A stretch of 64,000 nt of DNA from Variovorax paradoxus (lineage in GTDB: Bacteria > Pseudomonadota > Gammaproteobacteria > Burkholderiales > Burkholderiaceae_C), in the NCBI RefSeq assembly GCF_030811855.1, contig NZ_JAUSRN010000018.1:1-64000 (forward strand). Direction: 5' to 3'. Positions 27,170-36,428 of the stretch are shown here, one piece after another. Both the position numbers and the translations under genes were made by a program. The notes under the pieces are model-generated. The model ran no database searches. It saw only the letters and a list, made by a program, of their open reading frames with translations, and was not told the origin of the DNA. Position 1 is the first letter of the stretch; every line of letters starts with the position of its first letter.

Positions 27170-27799
27170 ATGACTTCTTCGCTCGATCCCGTCTTGACCG
27201 CGGCGGATGCGGCTTTGCGTACCCTTTTTGCCAGACCACATGCCACGCGGGCCATGCCCGTCCCGCTTCAAGCGCCTGGTGAAATGACGGACTCGGAACG
27301 GCGCGAGGCCGGCGCACTGATGCGGGTGAACCATGTAGGCGAGGTCTGCGCCCAGGCGCTTTACACCGCGCAGGCGGCGGTAGCGCGCGACCCCATTCTC
27401 CGGAACCGCCTGCTGGAAGCCTCACATGAGGAAACGGATCACTTGGCCTGGACGCGCCAGCGGCTGGACGATCTCGGCGCCCGTCCCTCGGTTTTGAACC
27501 CGCTTTGGTATGCGGGCGCCTTCGGGCTAGGGCTGGTGGCCGGGCGCTTGGGAGATCCGCTCAGCCTGGGCTTCGTCGCGGAAACCGAGCGCCAAGTGGA
27601 AGCCCACCTGGACAGCCATTTAGGCCGGCTGCCATCTGCCGACAGCGCCTCAAGGGCGGTGGTCGAACAGATGAAACTCGATGAAGCACGGCATGCCGCG
27701 CAGGCTATCGACGCCGGTGCTGCGGAATTGCCGGCGCCCGCAAAGGCCCTGATGCGGTTCGCCTCCCGCGTGATGACCACGCTCGCGCACCGGATCTGA
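27170..27799 (+). CDS. coq7: 2-polyprenyl-3-methyl-6-methoxy-1,4-benzoquinone monooxygenase
   Basis: A 209-residue di-iron hydroxylase for the last ring hydroxylation in ubiquinone synthesis. The four-helix carboxylate-bridged site is visible as 'NHVGEVCAQALY', 'SHEETDHLAW', 'AETERQVEAHL' and 'MKLDEARHAAQA', supplying the Glu and His ligands. It acts at the inner face of the membrane. The start is uncertain: ATG 27170 (MTSSLDP) matches the family length, while an in-frame ATG six codons upstream at 27152 has no better ribosome site. It is convergent with the osmC-like gene (14-base gap) and divergent from the porin. Confidence 0.93.
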   Translation: MTSSLDPVLTAADAALRTLFARPHATRAMPVPLQAPGEMTDSERREAGALMRVNHVGEVCAQALYTAQAAVARDPILRNRLLEASHEETDHLAWTRQRLDDLGARPSVLNPLWYAGAFGLGLVAGRLGDPLSLGFVAETERQVEAHLDSHLGRLPSADSASRAVVEQMKLDEARHAAQAIDAGAAELPAPAKALMRFASRVMTTLAHRI

Positions 27800-27812
27800 C
27801 GCCTTCGGGGGT

Positions 27813-28262
27813 TCAGGTTTCGATCAGGTCGAAGCTGGTGGTGATCTCTGCCGTCTTCGCCAGCATGATGCTGGCCGAGCAATAGGTTTCATGGCTCAGG
27901 GCGACGGCACGCTCGACGGCTGCCGCCGGAATGCCCTTGCCCGCCACGGTGAAGTGCATGTGGATCTTGGTGAAGACCTTGGGATCTTTCTCTGCGCGCT
28001 CACTGGTCAGCTTGACGCTGCAGCGCTCTACACGGTGCCGGCCGCGCTTCAATATCAGCACCACGTCGTAGGCCGTACAGCCGCCGGTTCCGGCGAGCAC
28101 GGTTTCCATGGGACGGGCAGCCAGGTTCTGGCCGCCGTTTTCGGGCTTTGCGGCGTCCGGCGCGCCATCCATGGTCAAGACATGGCCGCTGCCGGTTTCG
28201 GCCACGAAACCCATGGCCGAACGGGTGCCGGTGTCCCCTGTCCAAGTTACTGTGCATTCCAT
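27813..28262 (-). CDS. OsmC family protein (YhfA-like)
   Basis: A 149-residue OsmC/Ohr superfamily protein. 'GGQNLAARPMETVLAGTGGCTAYDV' contains the family's first conserved cysteine (split here: AGTGGC then TAYDV), and 'VALSHETYCSASIML' contains the second, the peroxidatic/resolving pair. Family proteins reduce organic or fatty-acid hydroperoxides or have unresolved roles (YhfA). The start at 28262 (MECTVTW) fits the family; an open frame upstream adds 28 unlikely residues. Located between coq7 and the putative small RNA. Confidence 0.87.
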   Translation of the reverse strand: MECTVTWTGDTGTRSAMGFVAETGSGHVLTMDGAPDAAKPENGGQNLAARPMETVLAGTGGCTAYDVVLILKRGRHRVERCSVKLTSERAEKDPKVFTKIHMHFTVAGKGIPAAAVERAVALSHETYCSASIMLAKTAEITTSFDLIET

Positions 28263-28340
28263 CTTCGTCAGTCCAAAGGAGTGTTCAGCAAAAAAAGTCG
28301 CTGAAATCAACATGTGTGTGGGAAAAGCGTCACTTGCTTG

Positions 28341-28368
28341 TTGCAACGCAACAAACAGTCGATATACT
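28341..28368 (+). promoter_or_regulatory. Sigma70-like promoter of the putative small RNA
   Basis: A -35 TTGCAA (28341-28346) and -10 TATACT (28363-28368) are 16 bases apart, among the best sigma70-like pairs in the window. Start of transcription is expected near 28375. Confidence 0.6.
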
Positions 28369-28374
28369 TTATTT

Positions 28375-28464
28375 CATCGCGCACGAACATGTGCGCACCG
28401 GTTGTCTCCTCCACCCTTCCAATTGGTGGATTTAGCCCCGAGCTGCAAAGCTCGGGGCTTTTTT
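28375..28464 (+). ncRNA. Putative small RNA with anti-Shine-Dalgarno-like loop
   Basis: A compact transcription unit of about 90 bases: promoter at 28341-28368, an early hairpin around CGCGCACGAACATGTGCGC, an exposed pyrimidine stretch 'GTCTCCTCCACCC' (about 28402-28416), and a strong terminator. The stretch contains CTCCTCC, which is like the 3' end of 16S rRNA and could pair with ribosome sites. By architecture it recalls the betaproteobacterial toxic small RNA family described in Rfam, from memory and unverified. It lies directly upstream of the start-less porin; a leader/attenuator role is the alternative. Confidence 0.55.
28434..28464 (+). terminator. Strong rho-independent terminator of the small RNA
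   Basis: An 11-base perfect stem (AGCCCCGAGCT / AGCTCGGGGCT, loop GCAA) is followed by TTTTTT. It ends one base before the first possible in-frame start of the downstream porin, so the porin would not receive transcripts from this promoter without read-through. Confidence 0.92.
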
Positions 28465-28465
28465 C

Positions 28466-29776
28466 TTGCCGGAACCGCCAATCGTCAAGGCCGAAACCCA
28501 CTCTAGTTCTTATGGCGGAAGGGCAGTTGCTCTGGCTGCCCTGGCTGTTGCCGGTGTTGCCTCGGCTCAGTCGTCCGTCACGCTTTTCGGTGTGGTCGAC
28601 GCGTCGATCAGCCATTATTCGGCCACGTCGCGTGACCTGTACAACGGCGTGTCGTACAACGCTTTCGGTTTTCCCGTCTACAACCCGCTCTACGTCAACA
28701 AGGGCAGCGTCAAGACCAGCAAAACCGTTTTGGCGAATTCGGGCTACAACTCCAGCCGCCTGGGCTTCCGCGGCACCGAAGATCTCGGCGGCGGCCTGGC
28801 AGCCAGCTTCTGGCTCGAAGCGCCGATCACCAATGACGACGGCGCCACCGGCGTTTCGACCTTCGCTCGCCGTTCGACCGTGAGCCTGTCGGGTGGATTC
28901 GGTGAAGTCCGCCTTGGCCGCGATTACACCCCCAGCTTCTGGAACGATACCGTGTTCGATCCGTTCGGCACCAATGGCGTTGGCACCAACCTGATCTCCA
29001 CAGCCAATGGCTTCAACCCCACGGGCGGCGCGGGCGGTTTCGGTGGCAACCTCAACTCCACGCGCTCCAGCAACTCGATTGGCTACTTCCTCCCGCCGAA
29101 CCTCGGTGGCTTCTATGGCCAACTGATGTACGCGTTCCACGAGAAGACCAAGTACGATCCGGGCCTCGCTACGCCTAACGTCGCGAGCAACTCGCGTGCC
29201 GGTCGCTATGTCGGTGGCCGCTTCGGCTACGCCAACGGCCCGCTTGACCTTGCACTGGCCTATGGTCGAAGCACTGTCGCGGACGACTTCTACGCTGGCA
29301 CGACTGGCAACGTCAACACGCTGAACTTTGGCGTTTCCTATGACTTCGGTCCCGTCAAACTCTTCAGCGAACTGTCGCAGGCCAAGCTGAAGACCGAAGT
29401 CGACGGCAACTTTGTGGTTCAACCGGCTTCCGTGCCATCCACCAAGCTCAACGGGTGGCTGCTGGGCGTGACGGTGCCCGTGGGTGCCGGCTTGATCCGC
29501 GCTTCCTACTCGGCCGTGAAGTACAAGACGGGCAACACCACCAACGACCTGTTCTTCAACGACCAGAACAACAACCCGAAGGCCAACAAGCTGGCTCTCG
29601 GCTACGTTCACAACCTGTCGAAGCGCACGGCTCTGTACGCAACGATCGCTCGCGTGAGCAACAAGAACGGTGCAGCGCTGTCCGTGGCCAATCAACCGTT
29701 CGCCAACAACGCCGCGAACGTCTTCACCCCGAAGACCTCAAGTGGCTACGACTTCGGCATTCGCCACGCCTTCTGA
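28466..29776 (+). CDS. Gram-negative porin, OmpC-like, defective 5' end (likely silent copy)
   Basis: The barrel sequence is complete from 'QSSVTLFGVVDASIS' to the terminal 'GYDFGIRHAF', and closely parallels the inverted porin at 25620-26888. The 5' end is abnormal: no in-frame ATG, GTG or ribosome site precedes the signal peptide. The only in-frame candidate is TTG at 28466, one base after a terminator, giving an odd N-terminus before 'AVALAALAVAGVASA'. The sole nearby ATG (28512) is out of frame. Compared with the intact gene, a 20-base stretch (28506-28525) is inserted after CTCTAGTT, flanked by AGTT on both sides, and the codons for MKKS are missing. It is probably untranslated, serving at most as a recombination donor; a sequencing or assembly fault is possible. 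Confidence 0.8.
   Translation: MPEPPIVKAETHSSSYGGRAVALAALAVAGVASAQSSVTLFGVVDASISHYSATSRDLYNGVSYNAFGFPVYNPLYVNKGSVKTSKTVLANSGYNSSRLGFRGTEDLGGGLAASFWLEAPITNDDGATGVSTFARRSTVSLSGGFGEVRLGRDYTPSFWNDTVFDPFGTNGVGTNLISTANGFNPTGGAGGFGGNLNSTRSSNSIGYFLPPNLGGFYGQLMYAFHEKTKYDPGLATPNVASNSRAGRYVGGRFGYANGPLDLALAYGRSTVADDFYAGTTGNVNTLNFGVSYDFGPVKLFSELSQAKLKTEVDGNFVVQPASVPSTKLNGWLLGVTVPVGAGLIRASYSAVKYKTGNTTNDLFFNDQNNNPKANKLALGYVHNLSKRTALYATIARVSNKNGAALSVANQPFANNAANVFTPKTSSGYDFGIRHAF
28526..28612 (+). repeat. Perfect 87-base inverted repeat, copy 2 (porin 5' region)
   Basis: Identical to the reverse complement of 26787-26873. The repeats flank coq7, osmC and the small RNA; an inversion between the porin genes would flip about 1.6-4 kb, depending on the crossover point. 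Confidence 0.85.
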
Positions 29777-29832
29777 TCGATCACGGGTCTGATCCGATGC
29801 TGGCTCCAGCCAGTTCGAGTCGATTCAGTGTC

Positions 29833-29863
29833 AAGCCGCCCAGCGCAAGCCGGGCGGCTTTTT
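29833..29863 (+). terminator. Terminator after the second porin
   Basis: A perfect 9-base stem (AAGCCGCCC 29833-29841 with GGGCGGCTT 29852-29860) is followed by TTTTT. It lies 56 bases beyond the porin stop and 9 bases before the integrase stop on the other strand. Survival of this terminator shows that only the 5' end of the porin unit is damaged. Confidence 0.85.
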
Positions 29864-29871
29864 GGCTTTGC

Positions 29872-31002
29872 TCAAGTTGCACGGCCACGCCTGCTTTGCA
29901 GCAGGCCCACATTCATTTCCCCGTTCAGAACCGACGCATAGAAGCGCTCGACCATGTTCACGCTCGTGCGCGCATTGCGCGCCAAAGTCAGCATGTCGAT
30001 GCCCTGGCCGTACAACAGCCGCAACGTGATTGCGGTGTGGCGCAGGCAATAGAGCGTTCGCGATTGACCGAGCGGACCTTTCTCCAGTGCGGTGACTTCG
30101 AGCGCCCAATGGAAAAGAAAATTGAGCACTGCCAGCGCGTGCTCACGGTTCTTCAACTGCGGCATGAAGATGTAGTCTTCCGCGCCGCCAGAGCCTTGCT
30201 CGCGCCGACGGTCGAGCAAGCATTCATAGACCCGCACGGCAGGCCGCAAGCTCACGATGGGCTGGCTGTGCCGCTTGGTCTCGGGCAAATTCATTCGCAG
30301 ATAGACGTGCTTGCCGCGCACGATTTCTATGTGCTTGTGCTTCATGAGCTTGATATCGCTCGGACGAACAAAGGTGTTGACCATCCAGCGGATCAGCCAA
30401 GGCAGTTCCTCGGGCATGACGAGCAGCTCGCGCGCAATCCAGAAGCGCTCGCCGGTTGTCAGCTGGTCGAGCACCGGGTGCGACTGTCCGCGCAATCTGC
30501 GTGCAGCTGCCACAACGGCACGGTACTCCGCAACGCTGAAGCTGCCGCGCGGCTGGCTGCGCACTTTGACCTTCGGAAATGCCGGCGCATTACGAAGCAC
30601 ACCGATGTTCACGCCATGCGTCACCACCTTTCGCAGCAATACGAGGTATTGCGCGATCGTCGTACTGGTGAAGCCCTGCTCCCCAAGATGGTCGATCAGG
30701 CGTTGCGCATCGGCGGTGGCAAACGCCTGTGCTTGAACGGCACCCAGCAACGGAATGACATGGGCCCGCAACCTGTTGCCCATCACTTGCCAGGTGGGTC
30801 GTCCAATTTCGCCGCGATGTACGCGCGCCGCTTCTGCCTGCATCAGTCCTTTGGAAAGGTCGCTGACAGAAACGGATAACAAATCTTGCTCATTTGTTAA
30901 CTGACTGGCGGACGGATGGATCGCGGGATAGGTGCGCTCAAAAAAACCGGAATCGTTCGCCGCTGGGGCTCTCAGGATGAGGTTTATGACATTTGTGTCC
31001 AT
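29872..31002 (-). CDS. Tyrosine recombinase / site-specific integrase
   Basis: A 376-residue protein with a lambda-integrase-type catalytic domain. The N-terminal SAM-like core-binding region is about residues 60-140. Catalytic residues: Arg in 'NTFVRPSDIKL', Lys in the beta-turn 'LPETKRHSQPI', the second Arg and His in 'TLYCLRHTAITL' (first His replaced by Tyr, as in many phage-type integrases), and the nucleophile Tyr in 'MVERFYASV' near residue 355. The start at 31002 is the only ATG; a TTG six codons upstream is possible. There is no excisionase, transposon or phage gene beside it, and no tRNA. It sits 95 bases from the defective porin and 23 bases from ilvA, divergently. Confidence 0.88.
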   Translation of the reverse strand: MDTNVINLILRAPAANDSGFFERTYPAIHPSASQLTNEQDLLSVSVSDLSKGLMQAEAARVHRGEIGRPTWQVMGNRLRAHVIPLLGAVQAQAFATADAQRLIDHLGEQGFTSTTIAQYLVLLRKVVTHGVNIGVLRNAPAFPKVKVRSQPRGSFSVAEYRAVVAAARRLRGQSHPVLDQLTTGERFWIARELLVMPEELPWLIRWMVNTFVRPSDIKLMKHKHIEIVRGKHVYLRMNLPETKRHSQPIVSLRPAVRVYECLLDRRREQGSGGAEDYIFMPQLKNREHALAVLNFLFHWALEVTALEKGPLGQSRTLYCLRHTAITLRLLYGQGIDMLTLARNARTSVNMVERFYASVLNGEMNVGLLQSRRGRAT

Positions 31003-31007
31003 GTCAT
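30986..31007. other. ATGACA-N10-TGTCAT inverted repeat at the integrase start
   Basis: Six-base arms at 30986-30991 and 31002-31007 straddle the integrase start codon. The layout could be an operator or a recombinase core site, but short arms make chance plausible. Confidence 0.25.
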
Positions 31008-31025
31008 GACCCGTATGCAATCCCG

Positions 31026-32666
<1,641 letters not shown>

Positions 32667-32684
32667 CCGAGTGATCGCCTGCGG

Positions 32685-33299
32685 CTACTGCGCGGCTTGC
32701 GTGGGAGGCTGCTGCGATGGCGCTGGCGGCGGCTGCGGCGCAGCCGCTTCGGCAGGCGGCGCCACCACGGCGGGCACCGTCGCCGGAAAGAGGCCGCTGG
32801 GCCGTGCCGACGGCGTCATCCCCGGCGGAACCGGGCTACCCACGCTGATCGGTGCCCGCACCGGCAATTGCAGCGTGAATGCCGCCGCCCCCGATGCGCT
32901 GGCGCCGAGCGTCGCCGATCGCACCCCGACCGACTGCAGCACATAGTTGTCGCCGACGCGCGAACCGACACGGAACGGCCGCGGAGGCTTGCCGTCGATC
33001 GAGATCAGTGCCGCCCCCTGGTTGAAAGGATCCGCCACCACGCCCGACAACGCAAAGCGGCTCGCGGCTTCGGGCGCGGCGGGTGCCGCTTCCAATGCCG
33101 AAACGGCGCCCAGCAGCCGCGCCACGGCATCCGCATCCGCCGAAACCGACGCCTTGGGCATCGTGGCCGCCGCCGCCACGGGCTCGGCCGGACTCGCGAG
33201 CCGCAGCCCCCAGAACACCGCCGCACCGGCGGCCAGCGCCCACAGCCCCGTGGTTGCAACGGGGGCATGCCAGCGCGCGGCGGAATAGGGACTTGTCAT
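32685..33299 (-). CDS. gspC: Type II secretion system protein GspC
   Basis: A 204-residue inner-membrane component that links the GspD secretin to the inner platform. A single membrane segment (about residues 15-35, 'TTGLWALAAGAAVFWGLRLA') is followed by the periplasmic homology region ('FALSGVVADPFNQGAALISI', 'RVGDNYVLQSVG') at about 82-140. The last 50 residues are Pro/Ala-rich; there is no PDZ or coiled-coil domain, so it is shorter than the usual 270-300 residues. It is divergent from gspG with 49 bases between, unlike loci where gspC leads the operon. The gene order plus homology region make the call secure. Confidence 0.85.
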   Translation of the reverse strand: MTSPYSAARWHAPVATTGLWALAAGAAVFWGLRLASPAEPVAAAATMPKASVSADADAVARLLGAVSALEAAPAAPEAASRFALSGVVADPFNQGAALISIDGKPPRPFRVGSRVGDNYVLQSVGVRSATLGASASGAAAFTLQLPVRAPISVGSPVPPGMTPSARPSGLFPATVPAVVAPPAEAAAPQPPPAPSQQPPTQAAQ

Positions 33300-33348
33300 G
33301 GCCGCGGATTATCATGCAGCGCGCCTTCCGCATCACGTCATCCAAGCT

Positions 33349-33789
33349 ATGAAAAAAATCCTTCGCGCCGCCACCCGCACCGCCCAGCGCGGCTTCACGC
33401 TGATCGAATTGATGGTGGTTCTGGTCATCATCGGCGTGCTTGCCGCGCTGATCGTGCCGAACGTGATCGAGCGCGCGGACGACGCCCGCGTGACCGCCGC
33501 CAGGACCGACATCAACAACCTGATGCAGGCGCTCAAGCTCTATCGCCTGGACAACCAGCGCTACCCCACGGCCGAGCAAGGCCTGCAGGCGCTGCTCGTG
33601 CGCCCCACCGCCGGCCCGGCCGCGCCCAACTGGAAGCCGTACGTCGAAAAGCTGCCCAACGATCCGTGGGGCCACCCTTACCAATACATGAACCCGGGCA
33701 TCAAGGGCGAGATCGACGTGCTCTCGCTCGGCGCCGACGGACAGGCCGGTGGCGAGGGCAAGAATGCCGACATCGGCAGCTGGCAGTAG
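33349..33789 (+). CDS. gspG: Type II secretion major pseudopilin GspG
   Basis: A 146-residue major pseudopilin that polymerises into the periplasmic piston. The prepilin peptidase site is 'QRGFTLIELMVVLVIIGVLA' with cleavage after Gly15 and Glu at +5. The C-terminal calcium-binding loop region 'NDPWGHPYQY' and 'SLGADGQAGGEGKNADIGSW' are intact. The ATG at 33349 fits the standard short leader. It heads the long plus-strand gsp operon and overlaps gspH by 26 bases. No prepilin peptidase gene is in the window. Confidence 0.95.
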   Translation: MKKILRAATRTAQRGFTLIELMVVLVIIGVLAALIVPNVIERADDARVTAARTDINNLMQALKLYRLDNQRYPTAEQGLQALLVRPTAGPAAPNWKPYVEKLPNDPWGHPYQYMNPGIKGEIDVLSLGADGQAGGEGKNADIGSWQ

Positions 33790-34228
33790 CCGCGTTCGCG
33801 GTTTTACGCTGCTCGAGCTGATCGTGGTGATCGCGATCATCGCGATGGCCACCGCCAGCGTGACCTTCGCAATGCGTGACAGCAGCGCGGCCCGGCTCGA
33901 TCGCGAGGCCGACCGGCTGGCGGCCCTGCTCGAATCGGCGCGTGCCCAGTCGCGCGCCAGCGGCGTCGCGGTGCGGTGGCGGCTGGTGGAAGGCGGCAGC
34001 TTCGTGTTCGAAGGCCTGCCGCCCGACGCCCTGCCCAACGGCTGGGCCACCAGCGGCATCAGCGCCCAGGCTGCGCTGGCCAGCGGCGTGCCGCTTCCCG
34101 CCGTGCTGCTGGGGCCCGATCCGATCATTGCCGCGCAACAGATCGTCCTTTATTCCGAAGGCCCGCCCGCGCGTTCGCTGCGCGTTGCCACCGACGGCTT
34201 GCGGCCTTTCACCGTGAGCACGCCATGA
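33764..34228 (+). CDS. gspH: Type II secretion minor pseudopilin GspH
   Basis: A 154-residue minor pseudopilin. The peptidase motif 'VRGFTLLELIVVIAIIAMA' is at residues about 12-30 with Glu at +5. The remainder matches the GspH/FimT beta domain ('RSLRVATDGLRPF' at the C-terminus). The ATG at 33764 has GAGG six bases upstream inside gspG; a GTG five codons earlier is possible. Overlaps both neighbours, so translation is coupled. Confidence 0.9.
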   Translation: MPTSAAGSSRVRGFTLLELIVVIAIIAMATASVTFAMRDSSAARLDREADRLAALLESARAQSRASGVAVRWRLVEGGSFVFEGLPPDALPNGWATSGISAQAALASGVPLPAVLLGPDPIIAAQQIVLYSEGPPARSLRVATDGLRPFTVSTP

Positions 34229-34599
34229 CAACCGGGCGCCGGTCGGCATGCAGCGGATTCACGCTGATCGAGGTGCTGATTGCGCTCGGCATCGTGGCGC
34301 TGGCGCTGGCGGCCGGGTCGCAGGCCACCATGTCGCTGACCCGCAATGCGCAGCGCCAGTCCGACCTGCTTCTGGCCGACCTGTGCGCAGAAAACGAGTT
34401 CGCCAAGGCGCGGCTCGCGCGGCAAATGCCGGCCGTCGGCGATTCAGGCTCCATCTGCGTGCAGGCCGGCGTTTCATTCAACGTCACCACCTCCACCATC
34501 GCTACGCTCAACCCGAACTTCCGGCGCGTCGACGTGCAGGTGCGCGACGAAGCCAATGCGCCGGTGCTGCGCATCTCGACCGTGGTGGGCCGCTTCTGA
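34225..34599 (+). CDS. gspI: Type II secretion minor pseudopilin GspI
   Basis: A 124-residue minor pseudopilin, part of the GspI-J-K tip complex. The motif 'CSGFTLIEVLIALGIVALAL' follows a 12-residue leader, with Glu at +5. The family mark 'ATMSLTRNAQRQSDLLLADL' follows the membrane helix. The ATG overlaps the gspH stop in ATGA; the end overlaps the gspJ start (TGATG). Confidence 0.92.
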   Translation: MTTGRRSACSGFTLIEVLIALGIVALALAAGSQATMSLTRNAQRQSDLLLADLCAENEFAKARLARQMPAVGDSGSICVQAGVSFNVTTSTIATLNPNFRRVDVQVRDEANAPVLRISTVVGRF

Positions 34600-35282
34600 T
34601 GCGCCGCTTCGCGAACCGGCAAACTCGCCGGGGCTTCACGCTGATCGAACTGCTGGTGGCGATTGCCGTCATGGCGCTGCTTGCGATCATGAGCTGGCGC
34701 GGACTCGAGGCCATGTCGCGCGCCACCGCGCAGAACCAGCAGCGCGCCGACGCCGTGCTGACGCTGCAAACCACGCTCGCGCAATGGAGCGCCGACCTCG
34801 ACGCCGTGACCGCGCTCGCGCAAACCCGGCCCATCGACTGGAATGGCCGCGCGCTGCGGCTCACGCGCCGCAGCAGCGATGCGGGCGTGCCGGCCATGCT
34901 GGTGGTGGCGTGGACACTGCGCTCGGGGGTTGACGGCACCCGCTGGCGGCGCTGGCAGTCGCCGCCCTTCACCACGCGCGGCGAATGGCAGCAGGCCTGG
35001 AATATGGCCGCTTCCTGGGGGCAGGAAGGCGGCGGTGGAGAAACCGCGCTGATGCCGGTCGATGGCTGGCAGCTCTTTTATTTTCGCGAGAACACCTGGA
35101 CCCCTGCAGGCGAATTGCCGAGCGGGACGTCCAACCCTGCGAACCCGGCCAACCCCACAGGCGCCATCGTGAACATGCCCGACGGCATTCGCCTGGTACT
35201 GAGCCTGTCGCCCGGCGACGGGCTGGCGGGTGCCATCACGCGCGACTGGGTCAAGCCGACCGTGGGAGCACCGCGATCGTGA
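34599..35282 (+). CDS. gspJ: Type II secretion minor pseudopilin GspJ
   Basis: A 227-residue minor pseudopilin. The motif 'RRGFTLIELLVAIAVMALLA' is followed by 'SWRGLEAMSRATAQN', the usual GspJ pattern. A Gly/Asn/Pro-rich insertion is visible near residue 180 ('SNPANPANPTGA'). The start overlaps the gspI stop. With GspI and GspK it caps the pseudopilus. Confidence 0.92.
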   Translation: MRRFANRQTRRGFTLIELLVAIAVMALLAIMSWRGLEAMSRATAQNQQRADAVLTLQTTLAQWSADLDAVTALAQTRPIDWNGRALRLTRRSSDAGVPAMLVVAWTLRSGVDGTRWRRWQSPPFTTRGEWQQAWNMAASWGQEGGGGETALMPVDGWQLFYFRENTWTPAGELPSGTSNPANPANPTGAIVNMPDGIRLVLSLSPGDGLAGAITRDWVKPTVGAPRS

Positions 35283-35284
35283 CG

Positions 35285-36292
35285 ATGCCTCTTCCTTTCT
35301 CTGCAAACCGTCCGCGTGCAAGTACCGGCCGCCAGTCCGGCGCCGCGCTGCTCGCGGCCATGCTGACCGTGATGCTGGTCGCCACTTTCTCCGCCGCCGC
35401 GCTGTGGCAGCAATGGCGCGCGTCCGAGGTCGAGGCCGCCGAGCGCGGACGCGTGCAGGCGGCGTGGGTGCTGGTCGGCGCGCTCGACTGGTCGCGCCTG
35501 ATCCTGCGCGAAGACGCCCTCACCGGCGGGCCCGACCACCTGGCCGAACCCTGGGCCGTGCCGCTCGCCGAAGCGAGGCTCGCCAGCTTTCTGTCGGCGG
35601 AAAAAAACGTGGCCAGCGACAACCTCGAAGGCCTGCCCGATGCCTTCCTGTCGGGCCGCATCGTCGATGCGCAATCCAAGCTCAACGTGCTGTCGCTCGT
35701 CGACGGCAACAAGCCGGTGCCGGCGAGCGTCGCCACCTTCACCAAGCTGTTCAACATCCTTGGCCTCCCCGCTTCGGAGCTCAGCGTGATGACCGCTTCC
35801 CTCGTGCGCGCGCTCGCCACCGGAACCGATGCCGCGGGCGGCGGCGATGCCGGCGCGGCGCCACTGATGCCCCAGGAGGTTTCGCAACTGGTGTGGCTCG
35901 GCCTATCGCCGTCGACCGCGGCCGCTCTCGAACCCTACGTCACGATTCTTCCAGTGCGCACGCCGCTCAACATCAACACCGCGAGCGCCGAGGCGATCAG
36001 CGCCAGCTTGCCGTCCCTCAGCATCAGCGATGCGCGCCAAGTGGTGGAAAAACGCACCCGCTCGTTCTTCAAGCAGATCGCCGACGCCAACACCGCGCTT
36101 CCCAACGGCGGCACCCAGTTCAACGCCAACCAGCACAGCGTGAGCACCCAATTCTTCGAGGTCTACGGCAAGCTGCGGCTCGACCGCACCTGGGTCGAAG
36201 AACGCTCGCTGCTGCAGCGCGATGGCACTACCGTGAAGACGATCTGGCGCAACCGCGGGGCCGGCATGACTGCCCCTCCGGCTAAACCCTGA
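35285..36292 (+). CDS. gspK: Type II secretion pseudopilin GspK
   Basis: A 335-residue large minor pseudopilin that crowns the tip. The leader ends 'RQSGAALLAAMLTVMLVATF'; as in other GspK proteins the +5 Glu is absent. The body carries the SAM-like helical region with 'RIVDAQSKLNVLSLVDGNK' and 'LNINTASAEAISASLPSLS'. The ATG at 35285 is two bases past the gspJ stop; GTG at 35279 is an alternative start that would overlap gspJ. Confidence 0.92.
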   Translation: MPLPFSANRPRASTGRQSGAALLAAMLTVMLVATFSAAALWQQWRASEVEAAERGRVQAAWVLVGALDWSRLILREDALTGGPDHLAEPWAVPLAEARLASFLSAEKNVASDNLEGLPDAFLSGRIVDAQSKLNVLSLVDGNKPVPASVATFTKLFNILGLPASELSVMTASLVRALATGTDAAGGGDAGAAPLMPQEVSQLVWLGLSPSTAAALEPYVTILPVRTPLNINTASAEAISASLPSLSISDARQVVEKRTRSFFKQIADANTALPNGGTQFNANQHSVSTQFFEVYGKLRLDRTWVEERSLLQRDGTTVKTIWRNRGAGMTAPPAKP

Positions 36293-36428
36293 GTCGCGGC
36301 ATCTTCCGCCCATTTCTTGCATCAAAAAATCGCCCGGCCCGCGTCGCATCTACGTCACACGCTACAAATAAAGTAGCACTTATCCAGCAGGCGCAACCCT
36401 ACAATCACCCGCCCTTTCCCAAATAGAA

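Noticed and set aside
28307..29695. 462-codon open frame antisense to the second porin
   Set aside because: It mirrors the porin coding frame, and a similar antisense frame covers the other porin (25629-26876). The sense frame has clear porin homology, and the antisense composition is that of a codon-bias shadow.
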